A stretch of 44,182 nt of DNA from Irineochytrium annulatum (taxonomy: Eukaryota; Chytridiomycota; Chytridiomycetes; Chytridiales; Chytridiaceae), in the NCBI GenBank assembly GCA_027600665.1, contig JADGJL010000097.1, forward strand, positions 1 to 44,182, given 5' to 3'. Positions 21,752 to 32,500 of this stretch are shown one piece after another. Both the position numbers and the translations under genes were made by a program. How positions within the stretch are numbered: position 1 is the stretch's first letter; each line of letters starts with the position of its first letter. The notes beneath the pieces are model-generated. The model was not told the DNA's origin. It saw only the letters and a list, made by a program, of their open reading frames with translations, and searched no databases.

Positions 21752-22102
21752 TTAACTGAGGGGGCGTCGGTGGCGACTTCGAGGACGCTGAAGGGAGGAA
21801 GGCGAGGAAGGCTGCGACGGCGAAGGGGAGGCAGCCAAGGATGTTTGGATTAGTATGGGGTTAACATATAACCAGTCCAGCATCATCCTCATTATGTCTG
21901 CTTGTCCTCCCTCCCCCATCGACATCTTTTTTAAAGCCGTATCCCCGCAGAGCTTCCCGATAAACTGACCCCACGCACCATCAAAAAGGTGGACTGGGGA
22001 CCGCGGTGCTGCGCAGCTCTCGGCGGAGACGGATGCAGCCGCGCTCGTGGTCCCGGCCGTGGCCGACGTCGTTGTCGTGATGGAGGCCGACATCGTGGTG
22101 GT
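21752..22102 (-). CDS. probable 5' exon(s) of the Ser/Pro-rich orphan
   Basis: A minus-strand frame starts with a Ser/Thr-rich run (MSASITTTTSATAG) at 22102 and continues to SPVHLFDGAWGQFIGKLCGD and GQADIMRMMLDW. This middle part looks like real coding sequence. The frame then drifts into Ser/Pro/Arg-rich residues that look like the wrong frame of the exon downstream. A branch-like ACTAAT at about 21850 suggests an intron between about 21868 and 21800, but the donor choices (GTTATA, GTTAAC) are weak. It could also be an independent small gene. Confidence 0.35.
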   Translation of the reverse strand, partial: TTTMSASITTTTSATAGTTSAAASVSAESCAAPRSPVHLFDGAWGQFIGKLCGDTALKKMSMGEGGQADIMRMMLDWLYVNPILIQTSLAASPSPSQPSSPSSLQRPRSRHRRPLS

Positions 22103-22287
22103 GGTGGAGTCGGATTGAATCTTCAATCAGGTTGACATCGAGATTGCTGTATCGGATTTTTGACGGTTTGACATCGCATGCAAAGGAGGCTGAATTTGTT
22201 AACTTCCAGTCGTCAAAGTTGTTGTTACCGACATCTAGGAACGGTTGGCCCTCTTTCTTCTGCTGTCGCATTTGATATTTAAACAGA

Positions 22288-22774
22288 TGGCATCAACAAA
22301 CATAGGGCGACAGTCATTCCTGCTTAATGACGTTAAGGCTGTATTGCGCCGCGGAGGAAACGTCACTCACATTCTAAATGTGAAGGTCTCCCGCCAACCA
22401 GGCAACCAGGCGGGAAATAAAATTCTCCGCCATATTCATCGAGAAATAGCGAACCAACCAGTCCTAATTTACGTGAATGGAAAACCAGTATCCATCACTT
22501 GGCGATCAGCAGCTATCTCAACAAGTGCATACTATCATGCGGATGTACGTTTTTCACCGATCTCATTGTAAAGCGCCACACGCAACAACTGCTGCAACAG
22601 ATCTTGAGAAGAATCGATATGCCGTTTAACAACATCTTCACAAACGGAACGACTGGGTTGGCGTTCCTGGTTTTCAAGCCGTTGACAAGAGAGGTTGCTA
22701 TCGGGGATGATAACGAGCCTGAGGAAGACGAGGAGGTTGATGAAGCAAAGAAAAATGTACAAGAATATAAATAA
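22288..22774 (+). CDS. orphan protein, AT-richer codon use, one intron
   Basis: Not recognised. Two exons fit: 22288-22554 and 22611-22774, with a 56-nt intron (donor GTACGT, acceptor GCAACAG, phase 0). They give about 143 residues. The joined product reads SAYYHAD then ILRRIDMPFNNIFTNG and ends in a highly acidic tail (DDNEPEEDEEVDEA). The centre has NQPVLIYVNGKPVSITW, a likely pair of beta strands. There is no signal peptide or TM helix, so it is probably a soluble intracellular protein. Its codons are visibly more A/T-ending than those of neighbouring genes, which might mean a recent arrival or simply low expression. The ATG at 22288 is chosen over the in-frame frame start at 22245. It sits between the Ser/Pro-rich orphan (divergent) and the second GT14 gene (convergent). 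Confidence 0.5.
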
Positions 22775-22932
22775 CATCTAAGGTAAATTTTGGATTTTCA
22801 AACAAACACTCATAAGTCCAATAACAGTCTAGTGTGTACTGCTACTAATTATGATGCGTGTATTCAACGCCAAACACGACGGAAAGACCAAAAATACCTC
22901 TCTAGCGTGCAAGCTAGCCCCCTACCTAGCCT

Positions 22933-25065
22933 TCATCCCGCCGCAGTCCCCTTCCGTGCCTTCGGCTTATACACCCACTTGGCCCCCGGTAGGTCTCCAT
23001 AACCCCCCGTAAACACGTGCTTCTTCACATGCTCTCTCATGGCCCACCGAGCGAGATCGCGGCCTTTCGTAGTGCGGACGTCGACCTTCCGGAGGAAAAG
23101 CCACCGCGGGTTGTCCATCTGCCAATCTGTCCCAATCTCCCACGTGTTCGAGTAGTCGAGCAGCGCGGCGTGTTGGGAGTAAGATGGGAACTTCGTAAAC
23201 CGGCGGTTGTGCTTATCGACACGCTTCGCAAAATATGGGGTGTTGATCGCGACTAGTGAAGCAAAATCAGCATCAACAACGCACTTACAGAAAAAAGTTG
23301 ACCCACTGTAACAGAAGTACGTCTGGTCCGGTATAAACGTGTATTCCATGAACGCCAGCGCCATGCTGGCCTCGGTTGAGTGCCTCAGGTGCGTCACGAA
23401 CGTTCGCGTGAGCGTCATCCACTGCTGTTGCCTGCACAATCGGAACCCGGGGAACGGTGGGAAGAAGAGTCCCAGCTCGATCGGGTGATAGGGGCTCTCG
23501 TCCGCGACGACCTTCCAGCTATTCGTCACGGCGTCCTTAACCATCACGGTCTCTTTCCGCGCGATGTGGGGCCGCGTGATCCGGGTGGCGGCGAAGGCTG
23601 CCAACGCAGAGAGCTCGTTCAGTTGAAATTCGCCAAAGCTCTCTTCATTGAAGACAGCATAACTCACTCGTATCCTCCTCCCCAGGCCACCAATAAATGT
23701 AGTCCTTCCCCCGATGCGACGCCAAGCTCATGACCCTGTATATCTCTCTGCTATATCTCAGGGGGTAGTCCATCCCCGAGAGGTTGATAACAAAATCCCA
23801 ATCCGCTAAATCCATAAGCTCCCAGAACCCGCTGAGCTGCACGTGAACGAGCGACCCATGACCCCAGACTGTATCGAACCGTTGGGCCGCCATGTGGACG
23901 TTTCCAATGTTGGCAACCTCTGTCGATTTCAATCTGGCAGCCACGGTCGCGTCCCGCTCAGCTACGTAAGCAGCGACGACGTCGTGAAGCGCCGGGGAGC
24001 TAAGGTCGACGTGAATCAAAATGAGAGCAGACCCGTCGTCGAGAATGTTGATGAGGTCTATCACGCCTTGTGCCAGCGTCTCCTCGCCGTCCAACATGAG
24101 CATGTATGCAAACTTTGAAGGCAATCAGGCGTCTGTACTTACAAACAAATCCTAAAATCAGAAACGCACCTGGTACTTCCTCCGAGGGCCGGGAATTCGA
24201 GAGGTCGTTGACGGCACGATCGAGCGTATCACGCCAGTACCAAAATATTTAGCCGGGTCGACGCGATGCAGAAGCCGCGTAGACGTCATATTTGCAAACG
24301 AGTTCGCGCCGTCCGCCACCATATAACACGCGAATCTATCCACCTCCTGCGAAACCCCCGGTCAGCACCAGTCCCTCAAAAAACCAATGGATAGCCAACG
24401 GGCACACGGATGAAGCACTCACAGTCTCATTATACACCTTATATTTCCTTAACCTCTCCGCCAACCGCCTCGCCTCCGAATCCAGCAGGTGCACAAAGCT
24501 CCTCGGCGGCGGGTTCAATCCGGCCACGCTCGCCCCGCCCCACCTCTGAAAGCCCGCCAGGCTATCAAAGCTCGCGCCATTCAGCTGCCTGCAGAAGTCG
24601 AACCCGTTCGCCTGGAAGTACCGGCCCCCAGCACCAGCACCGTGCACCGTCAGGGCCTCGGCCGTCGCGTTGTCAAATAGAGGCTGCTGCCGCGCGCGCT
24701 TTTGCTCGGGGGTCAAGTTGACGGGGTTACGTTGGGACTTGCGCCATTCCTCGGAGCGGTAGGGGTAGTCCGCGTCGAGGTTCGCGTTCTTGCGGCGACC
24801 GTCTCTGTGTAGTAGATAACCCGGCGGTAAGCAAGCGAAAGGGGCGGGGACAGAGCTTACAATTACCTGCTCTTGCGGCCTGTCAAGGTGGATATAACGA
24901 AGGAGAGGACGATGAGGGAGAGAAGGAGGACGATGACCCGGCGTAAGAGCTTGGTGGGGAGGATGGATCTGGTACCGCGGCTGGCGTTAGTCCTCAGTGC
25001 ACGGAAGCCCGGCGCCGACCCTTGGCCGGATAGGCGTCACGAACGGATAGACGCACCCTCTCCAT
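22933..25065 (-). CDS. GT14 family glycosyltransferase 2, with Glu-to-Gln at the expected catalytic site
   Basis: A paralogue of the gene at 14.6-17.2 kb. A short N-terminus precedes one TM helix (RRVIVLLLSLIVLSFVISTL), then a lumenal stem and the GT14 domain. Matching segments include ACYMVADGANSF, DDGSALILIHVD, TVWGHGSLVHVQLSGFWELM and DLADWDFVINLSGMDYPLR. Both genes have a phase-0 intron after KYQ and another before the ITRPH segment. Where gene 1 has IPDESYFCYG, this gene has IPDQTYFCYS, so the likely catalytic base is Gln. It may be a pseudoenzyme or use another residue. It lacks the long C-terminal tail of gene 1 and ends with KARKGTAAG. The start is uncertain: an ATG at 25065 fits if a 53-nt intron (donor GTGCAC, acceptor CCAAG) joins RRAS to LLRR. 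Confidence 0.82.
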
Positions 25066-25405
25066 GACGCGGGGATGAAGGTCAGCGTGATCATAAGCCC
25101 TATATCGCAGCCGTCCCGGAGTCTCCGTTACGATCCGTGAGGCCGATGACGTTAGCGTGATTGGGGCAGCGATCTGTCAACTGTGAGATGCCGACCATTC
25201 GACCGAAAATACTTTTAGGTACTTTGTTGAAAATTACGAGATCGAAGAAACTCATTAAACCGAGTGCTCAGGTTGCGTGCATAACAGTAATAGAGTGGAA
25301 GATGATAATGACACAGAAGGAGAGAAGACTTCTAATGCAAAGAAGCAATACGTGACAGCATGAGCAAACTTCGCGTTCGCGACTATCGAATCTGTTTAAC
25401 GCTCC
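25066..25405. other. intergenic, no gene recognised
   Basis: The 340 bp between the start of the second GT14 gene and the stop of the carrier gene have no accepted frame. A 64-codon plus-strand frame (25161-25355) has no motif. The first 100 bp may hold more of the GT14 5' end, whose start codon is uncertain. Confidence 0.4.
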
Positions 25406-27215
25406 TCATATACCCCATTCCTCTGATTCCCTAATCTCCAGGAACGCAAACTTGACAACCTGGAAAACAAAATTAGACTTACAAATCAAGATGGAAAAGC
25501 ATGCGTACGTACCTCGCTCGCATACCGGGCCCAGTAGCCCCTATAGAGCGACATGAATCCCTGCCAAAATCCTGCCTTCTTCGTCTTCCTCGGCGGGCTC
25601 GCCGACGCCGACGAATATACGTCTTGCCAGTCCCCAACACCGCCGTACGCCGCCGCGGCCGTGTTCATGCTAACGGCCCTCTCCCTCTTCTTCTTCCCGC
25701 TCCGTCCCCTGCTCCTCCTCGGTGCCCCGCCCTCATCCGTCACGATCCCATGAATGGCGGACCAAATCCCACCGTACACCTTCGGCGCCATCTCGACGCT
25801 CGACTTAAAGGGCTGCGGTGTTTCGCCCGCCGCGCCCGCTATCCCCCGCCTCCCCCGGAGTCTCTGCACCTGAATCCGCTTCCTCGCCATTTCGAAGGGC
25901 GTGGTGATGGCGCACTCGGCAGCGATAAAGAGAAGAACGGCAGTCTTGTGGAGGGTTGGGTTGAAGTCAGGGTTGAGGCCAAGCTCGTCCTGGATAAAGC
26001 GGTGGGCGGTGACACGGAGGAAGGCCCGGAGGCCATGGAGGAGAACCGAGGGGATCAAGTGGGAAGTCGCATAGAGGGCGCCAAAGCCGCCGCCTTCCTC
26101 GGCGGTAATCGAGGCGGCCGCGTGGATGGGGCCGTAGTAGCGCTTGGAGGCGTGGTGCGACGTCTGGGCAATTAACCTGCCACGATGGTAAACTTGGATG
26201 TGCACACACTCGAAAACAAAGCTGTACCTACCGGGTACGAATCAGTTCAAGCGGACTCAACGCGCCGCCGACAATCATGTGGCTGAGCACGTTGGTGGCC
26301 GGATGTGTGTCATCGTAAACGTCCAAACCGTCGTTTATAACCTCCTCCAGCGATGGCTGCAGAAACAGGTACAGACCGTTGTAGATGAAGGAAGTCAAAT
26401 GTCCTGAGGAAACGTGAGTTAGCAATCTGATCATAAGCCCGCAAGTAAAAGCACCTTTTGCAAGCGTCGTCCATCCCTCCCCCTCGCTCTCTACGAGGTC
26501 CCTAACGTTGTCCCAGACACCGCCGTTCAACACAGGAACCTTCGATGCATCCGTCTGCGATGCCGCGACACCATCCGCGTGAACCGTCTCGTACGCTCCA
26601 AGCTCCGAGTCGGTGTCCTAAGGAACGACCATACCAAAATTAACAATTGATAATCATTTACACCCGCGATACTACGCAGCCCAGGACCCAGGTAGAATCA
26701 ACTGTCCAACATACCGGCTCCTCATCTTTCCGTTGGAACTGGACCTCCGACAGTGTCTCCACGACCACGAGCGGCGACGACACCAGCGACAGCGTGTAAG
26801 TCTCCAGCAAGTGCGTTGCCCAAAAAGTCTCCTCAAAGAGCGATGATTCCGGAGGCGTGTGGGATGGCGTCAGGAATGGGTTCGCCGACGCGGAGCCGAG
26901 GACTGTCGGCGGCACGCCGAGCATTTGGTTCGCGGGCACGGCGGACGTGGTGCCGGATGAGGAGATGAATGATCGCGATGCGCCAGCGGATGAGGGTGAG
27001 GATGACGAGCTGATCCCGCTGCCACCGCCCGCGGAACCGCCGCCACCCATTTGAATAGTATAGGGATCCCCCTTGGCAGAAGCAGATCCGCCAAAGAAGG
27101 TGAGAGGATCTGCTTTGGAGAAGACGGTCTTAAGCATGTCCGCCATCGTACAGTCAGGGTCGGTGCAGGATGAACGGGCCTGCTCGGGATGATGTGGGTC
27201 AAAATCCCAGAACAT
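25406..27215 (-). CDS. mitochondrial carrier-like outer-membrane protein (Ugo1/SLC25A46-like)
   Basis: Ugo1 and SLC25A46 are degenerate carrier-family proteins of the mitochondrial outer membrane that act in fusion and cristae organisation rather than classic solute exchange. Exons were joined from MFWDFDPHHPEQ at 27215 to a last exon ending VVKFAFLEIRESEEWGI at 25406. The N-terminal 100 residues are low-complexity Gly/Ser-rich. Two carrier-type signatures are seen: GGALSPLELIRTR (the Px[DE]xx[KR] motif, split by an intron) and CAITTPFEMARKRIQVQ. A third-repeat-like GFMSLYRGYWARYASE follows. An insertion rich in Lys/Arg/Ser (RRSRGRSGKKKRERA) separates the last two. The incomplete signatures and the long disordered N-terminus favour Ugo1-like over a normal carrier. 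A later ATG at 27146 is an alternative start. Confidence 0.72.
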
Positions 27216-27383
27216 GTCGTGTCCACATCAGCCCGAACCTTCTTATCCTACTTCTGCGGCTCTCTATGCTTATCAATTTTCTCATGACAACAGTGGAAGC
27301 AGCTCTCCCCCGCCGTTGTTGGCATAATGTATATTTTATCTTCAGGTTTTCTAGCCCTGCCGTTTCTTTGGGTGACGCAGTCA

Positions 27384-28834
27384 TGCGTAGAGAGATATAT
27401 TTTGTGTTGTCTGTCACGCTGCGTTCCCGTCAGGACCATGCCGCATCTCCTCAAGCGTCACCCCACTCCTTCTCGACGCGGTCACCAGTTCCTCAGCCTT
27501 ATCCGCGCTTCAAACCCAGCGCGAATTACCGTGGACCTCTTACCTCGTTGGCCGCCGACGGCTCCAGTAACCTGGTGGCTTCGACAGCTGACGGCCAGGC
27601 ATTCGATCTCGGGAAAGGCCGCCGTCGTAGGAGGTCGCCGAAGTTGAAAGCGCGGCCAGCTCCCTCGCACCGAGAAGGGCCGCCCGTGGCGTCCATCGAC
27701 CTGATCCCGCTTTACGCGGCGGCCTCCGACGCCTTCGTCGGTCCCCTCCTGCTGATCGCAACTGGTCTCAGGCACTACCCATTCACCCACCTACTCCTCT
27801 TTGGCGCAAGCTGCAACAGCATCGCCCTGTGCGTGGCCGTTCACTTCCAGAGGGTCGCCAAACCCATGACGGTCGTGAACTGGTGACAGGAGACCGTGCT
27901 GGTCACGGGCGGGTCGCATGGCATTGAGAGGAGCTTGATTGGGATGCTATTGAAGCTGAAGCCAGCCCTCCGCTGATGGGCAAGGAACTTGCTGTAGAAC
28001 TCGTTTCGTTTTACAGACCCGGTGGCCAGCAAGGCCGTGCTGAAGGATGTCGCGGTCAACATCCTTGAGAAGGTGTGGCCATGGCCTCTTTCGTGGGCCG
28101 GGAATTTGGTAGTTCTGGGACGTAACCATGACGTCAACATCGCGGACATCGTCAACGGCGCGGAGTTCAAGGACCTCACGGAAGGGCATCCAAAAGTGAG
28201 CCGTGTTCAAGGCCGTGATGCTAATGGGTTGCTTAATCCCCAAGATCATCCTTCAGGTGCATCGATGTGAACCTTTTGGCCTGAAATTGGTTCACGAAAG
28301 CCTCCTTCTGGGAATGCTGGCGACGCGGCATGGTCACGTTTTAAACGTCTGCTCTGTCCTCGGCCTAACGGGAGCGCGGTCGATGAGCAAAGCGCATGTT
28401 CTTGTCTCGACGTGTTGTTACGTACCTCCTCACAGCTGACTACTGTGCCTCAAAGTTCGGTCTCATCGGTTTACCGAGGCATGAGGTCGTTGCGACGTAA
28501 GTCAAGCAGTAGCCCTTTAACGCAATGACCATGTATTGCGTCCTTTCTCTTCTGGTAGGAAGGTTAAGGTGACAGGAGTCTTCCTGGGGTTCACTAAGAC
28601 GGGCATGTTTGACGGCGTCGTCGAGACGGACAAGGTGGCTTCGGCGATCGTTAACGCCCTGCAGGCGAACGGTAGGTGAGTATGTATGCAGAAAGGTAGC
28701 TTCGTTTCTTGTTGACCCTTCACAGCGCTGACGCCAAGCTCTTTTTTATTGTGGAGTTGACGTCTGCTCCCCAACTGCTCTCAGTGGAGTTCATTGACTT
28801 TCCAAAAGCGGTGTGCTGGAACCATTCCTTATAA
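27384..28834 (+). pseudogene. decayed short-chain dehydrogenase/reductase (SDR16C/RDH10-like)
   Basis: Fragments of one SDR follow each other in order on the plus strand but not in one frame. They are a membrane N-terminus (LLLIATGLRHYPFTHLL), the cofactor loop TGGSHGIERS, VASKAVLKDVAVNI, DIVNGAEFKDLTEG, GHVLNVCSVLGLTG, the catalytic DYCASKFGLIG, and KVKVTGVFLGFTKTGMFDGV. The 3' end is intact with two credible introns and a stop at 28832-28834. Lesions seen: an in-frame TGA just before the cofactor loop (27883-27885), Glu in place of the second conserved Gly of TGxxxGIG, missing sequence near 27960-28020, and at least two frame changes near 28190-28300. The start is uncertain. SDR16C enzymes reduce or oxidise retinoid-like or lipid substrates at membranes; this copy should be inactive unless the assembly is wrong. 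Confidence 0.7.
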
Positions 28835-29524
28835 TAAAATTCACCTGAACGCTTATCTTGTTCACGGAATCAAACAACTCGATGCACACCTTCAAGGGTT
28901 TAGGAAGCAGTGGGTAGCCTTCGGTCTTGCCGTAGGCGCTATCGTAGCTTGACATCGAGTCCTTTTTGCGCTTAGAAATTAGCTGTTCCCAGTCCCCTTA
29001 TGCAGGTATTAAATCGCGAGAACACATAGCAATAGAATTTGCTGCAAGCCTTCCTCCAGCGAAGGCTTCTTCTCCCAACACCACAAGAGCAACGGTAGTT
29101 TAAATTTTAAAAACCTCTAGCCAAGTGGCACGTCTCTGTGTTGCAAAAACCTTTGTAGCTGCTCTTCATTATATATGCATTGCAGATGAACGCCCTAAAG
29201 GGTAAACAAAAATTGCAGGAAGCACACTTTAATGCAGTCTGCGACAACATTACAACGGTTTGAGGCGAGTATATATCTAAGAAAAGGTAGCCCAGTAATG
29301 CGATGCAATTTGGGAGAATAGGAGACAATAAAAGGCATTAAACGTGAGAAAGAAAGAAAGAGGAAACCGAGCTCTTGTCAAACATGCCGAGGAGGAGACA
29401 TTTGCAATTAAATGAGAATGCCAAACGAGAAGAAGAAACGTAAAAAAGATGCCGCTGCATTGTCCATTGTAACCAAAGAGTCCAAACAAGCAAAAAAAAG
29501 TATGTCACATAGAGTGAAAGCGTA
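28835..29524. other. intergenic with one protein-like minus-strand stretch
   Basis: The 690 bp between the SDR remnant and the CLC gene are AT-rich. On the minus strand, 28845-28998 reads as a protein-like stretch (QLISKRKKDSMSSYDSAYGK, later KVCIELFDSVNKISVQ) that ends at a plausible donor (CAG|GTGAAT). An unlinked open stretch upstream reads GEEAFAGGRLAANSIAMCS. These may be remnants of a gene. No assignment was possible. Confidence 0.35.
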
Positions 29525-32500
29525 TCATTCCTTTTCGCCGCCGACCAGCTCGTCGTCCGAATCGTCCTTGTCGTCTCCATCAATCCCGCCCTCGCCCTCA
29601 ATGCCCCTCCTCCTGCTGGACCCGTCAATCTTAGCGACAAACTCCTTGGCGAGGTCGGCCAGGGTGCTTCGCTCCTCGCCGCTCTCGGCCTTCTCGAGCT
29701 CGCCGCGGAGGAGATCGCGCCGGGTCACCATGCCGACGAGGAAGCCCTCACGGTCGATGATGAAGACGTGCTTCAGGCCCAGGAGTCGGAACATCCGGAA
29801 GACCTTGCCGGCCGTCGCGTCTTCGCGCATGAGCTTCGGTAGAAAAGAGAGGGGGGATAAACGTAAGTTTTGCTACCAAGACAACACATACAAAATCCTT
29901 GTACGAACCTGGGGAGATGACGTGCAAATAGGCTGAAGTTGAATTGGGTGCGTGGCCGGGAGGTCCGTCTCGAGCAGGTGCGCGTTGATGAGCTCGAGCA
30001 ACCTCGCCCTTCTCACGTACCCGATGGGCACCTGCCGAACTCTACCGGCTTTCTCGTCAAGGGAGAAGTCGGCGACCGGGAACCCATCGAAATGATACTT
30101 CTTCAGGATGTGCCTGAGCGAGTTCAAGGTCTCGACAACGTTAAGGCAGATAGGCGAGGACGTCATGATCTTGCTGATGACCTGGAACTCCAGCTCCTGA
30201 GGCGGGTTTGTCGGTAGGTATGGCGCCCCGTTGTTCTCCATCTCGACGTGGTAGAGACTCTCGCCAAGGCCGCTAGAGACCCAAGCGGCTACAAAGGTCA
30301 CGATTGAAAGAGCCGGAAGGTAGGAAAAATCGCCAGTGAGCTCGAGAACGATGACAACGACGGTAAGGACCAGGCGGGACGTGCCGGACCAGAACGCCGC
30401 CATGAAGATCATGCCAAAAGCGCCCGGGTCGATAGCATCCCCGGCAGGGTAGACCCTGTTAACGACGTATGACAGAATGCGACCAACGACGGCTCCGATG
30501 ATCAAGTTAGGAACCTGAGAAAAACCCCTTAGTCTCCCAAGTTCCCAAGAAAAAAGACAAACAAAACAATAAGATGTCACAAAGGCAGGGGAGGATACAT
30601 ACAACGACATCGGTGGGGAGGGCAATGTAGTAAGTCCCGCAGGCGAAGACCTAGATAACCATCCTGTTAGCAAAATTAACATGTGCCGTTAATGCACTTA
30701 CGAAGTAGATCAAGCCAAAGATAGCTAGGGATCGAACCTCCCATAGATAGAACAACCCGCGAGACAGGAGAAGCTTGAGCTGACGTTCTACGGAAGTAAT
30801 GATGGATGAGTGAAGTCCCTCAGGAGCAAGTAAAGCACCTGAAGATCCCTTACCTGGAGTTTGCCAAAACAAGCTCCGAAGCTCGTAGTAACATGTCCCC
30901 TCCTCGTTCGTGACAAGATTCATATCCTCCACATTCAAATGGTACTGCCCCATTACCTTCGACGGCCTGCCCTTGGCCGCCTTCCTCCCATCACTCCATC
31001 GCTCAACGGCACCATCCGTCTGGTTCGCGCGCACAGAGTCACAGCCCAAGCTCACCGAGACCGTCTGGATTTGCTCGACGAGCACCTCGTTCAAACCCAT
31101 GGTCACGCATACGGCCTCGTCGTCGAAGGCCTCCTGGCACTTCATCACGTCCTCACACGCGGGCAGCACGCTCGGGCTCATGAGGAACTGGCAAGCGGGG
31201 TTCACGTCCCCTACAAAGGCGTAGGGGTACTTGATGTCGGTGCAGACGTCCAAACCAGGCGTTATAGGAAGGAGGACGACGACGGCGGTCGTGAGGACGC
31301 AGACAAACGCGACCTCGGCCAGGCGGATGGCACCGACCCAGGTAGCGGACGCGGGCACGAAAGTTTTGGTGGTCAAGGTCGCCGACGGGGTCGGGGAGGC
31401 AGCCTGGGGCGTACTTCCGTCGCCGGCGGCCAGACGTTCCTTGCGCTCCTTCTCGCGGGCCTCGTTCTCTTGGGCGACCTCGCCGGCGCGATAGCGGTTC
31501 GGGTCGATGACATGGTGGAGGCGCTGGCGTTGGACCCAAGAGAGGAGGAGGTTCGTGGCGTGGCCCATGAAGGCGGCGAGGATCCCAATGATAATGTAGG
31601 TCAGGATATCTTTGAGGCGGAGCCGGAGCGAGCAGTTCGAGTCGATGGGGAAGAGGGTAGCCTCAATCGTTTGCAGGCTGAAGGAGGAATTTTCGATGCG
31701 GGCGTTGATAAAGCCGACAACAAGGTACGCGATAACAGTACAGAAGATGGTCCGAATCAAGATCACCGGCTCGAAGAAGGACGTCGTTTCTTCGATGGCA
31801 AACATAACTCCGCCCTTGGTTAGGACATTAACACGGCAAGCGAAGCAGAACATTAAAAGTACAACAGCACATACCACCGGTGCCCTGAAGATGGCGGCAA
31901 TACTGATGGCGGCGCCAAGCGTGGCAAAAAGCCTAAGCCTCCTCTGCTCTAGAAACACCAACAGACTGCTCCTCAGCGTCCGCGCCGTGATCTTCCTGTT
32001 GAACCTCTCGCCCTCATCTACGCCGTCCTCGGCCGCGCTTTCGGCGGCCTCCTCCGACCTCTCGTCCGAGACGGTCTCGGCGTAGAAGACGCTCCGGAAC
32101 CACGGCCAGTGGCGGATAGACTGAATCATGAGGATGGCAACGCCGGACCCGATCTTGGCCATGGGCCCATCAATTCCGCTGAAGAGGCCGGCGACGACCA
32201 TCCCAAAGATGCCGACGTACTTGATCAGAAGCGTAACGAACCTCTCGCCGGAGAGCGTCGCGGCGCCGTTAAGGAAGGCGATGACCTCGGTCATACCAGA
32301 ACCGATGGCGCTGTTGGCGTAGCGGACGACCAGGAACGCTGGGATAAGCGCGCCGAGAAGGGACGTGCCAAGGGAGAAGTAGATGGCCTTGTCCAACTCA
32401 TTCTTGTCGATATACTCCCGGAACGTGTCGATCCGCTTCTCGCCGACAATCTCCGTGCCCTTTGAGAGGCCGAGGAAGAGGAGGGCGATGACGACGGCCA

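Noticed and set aside
30861..31823. 320-codon plus-strand open frame
   Set aside because: It lies fully antisense to well-supported CLC exons and contains only charged low-complexity residues; a GC-bias shadow.
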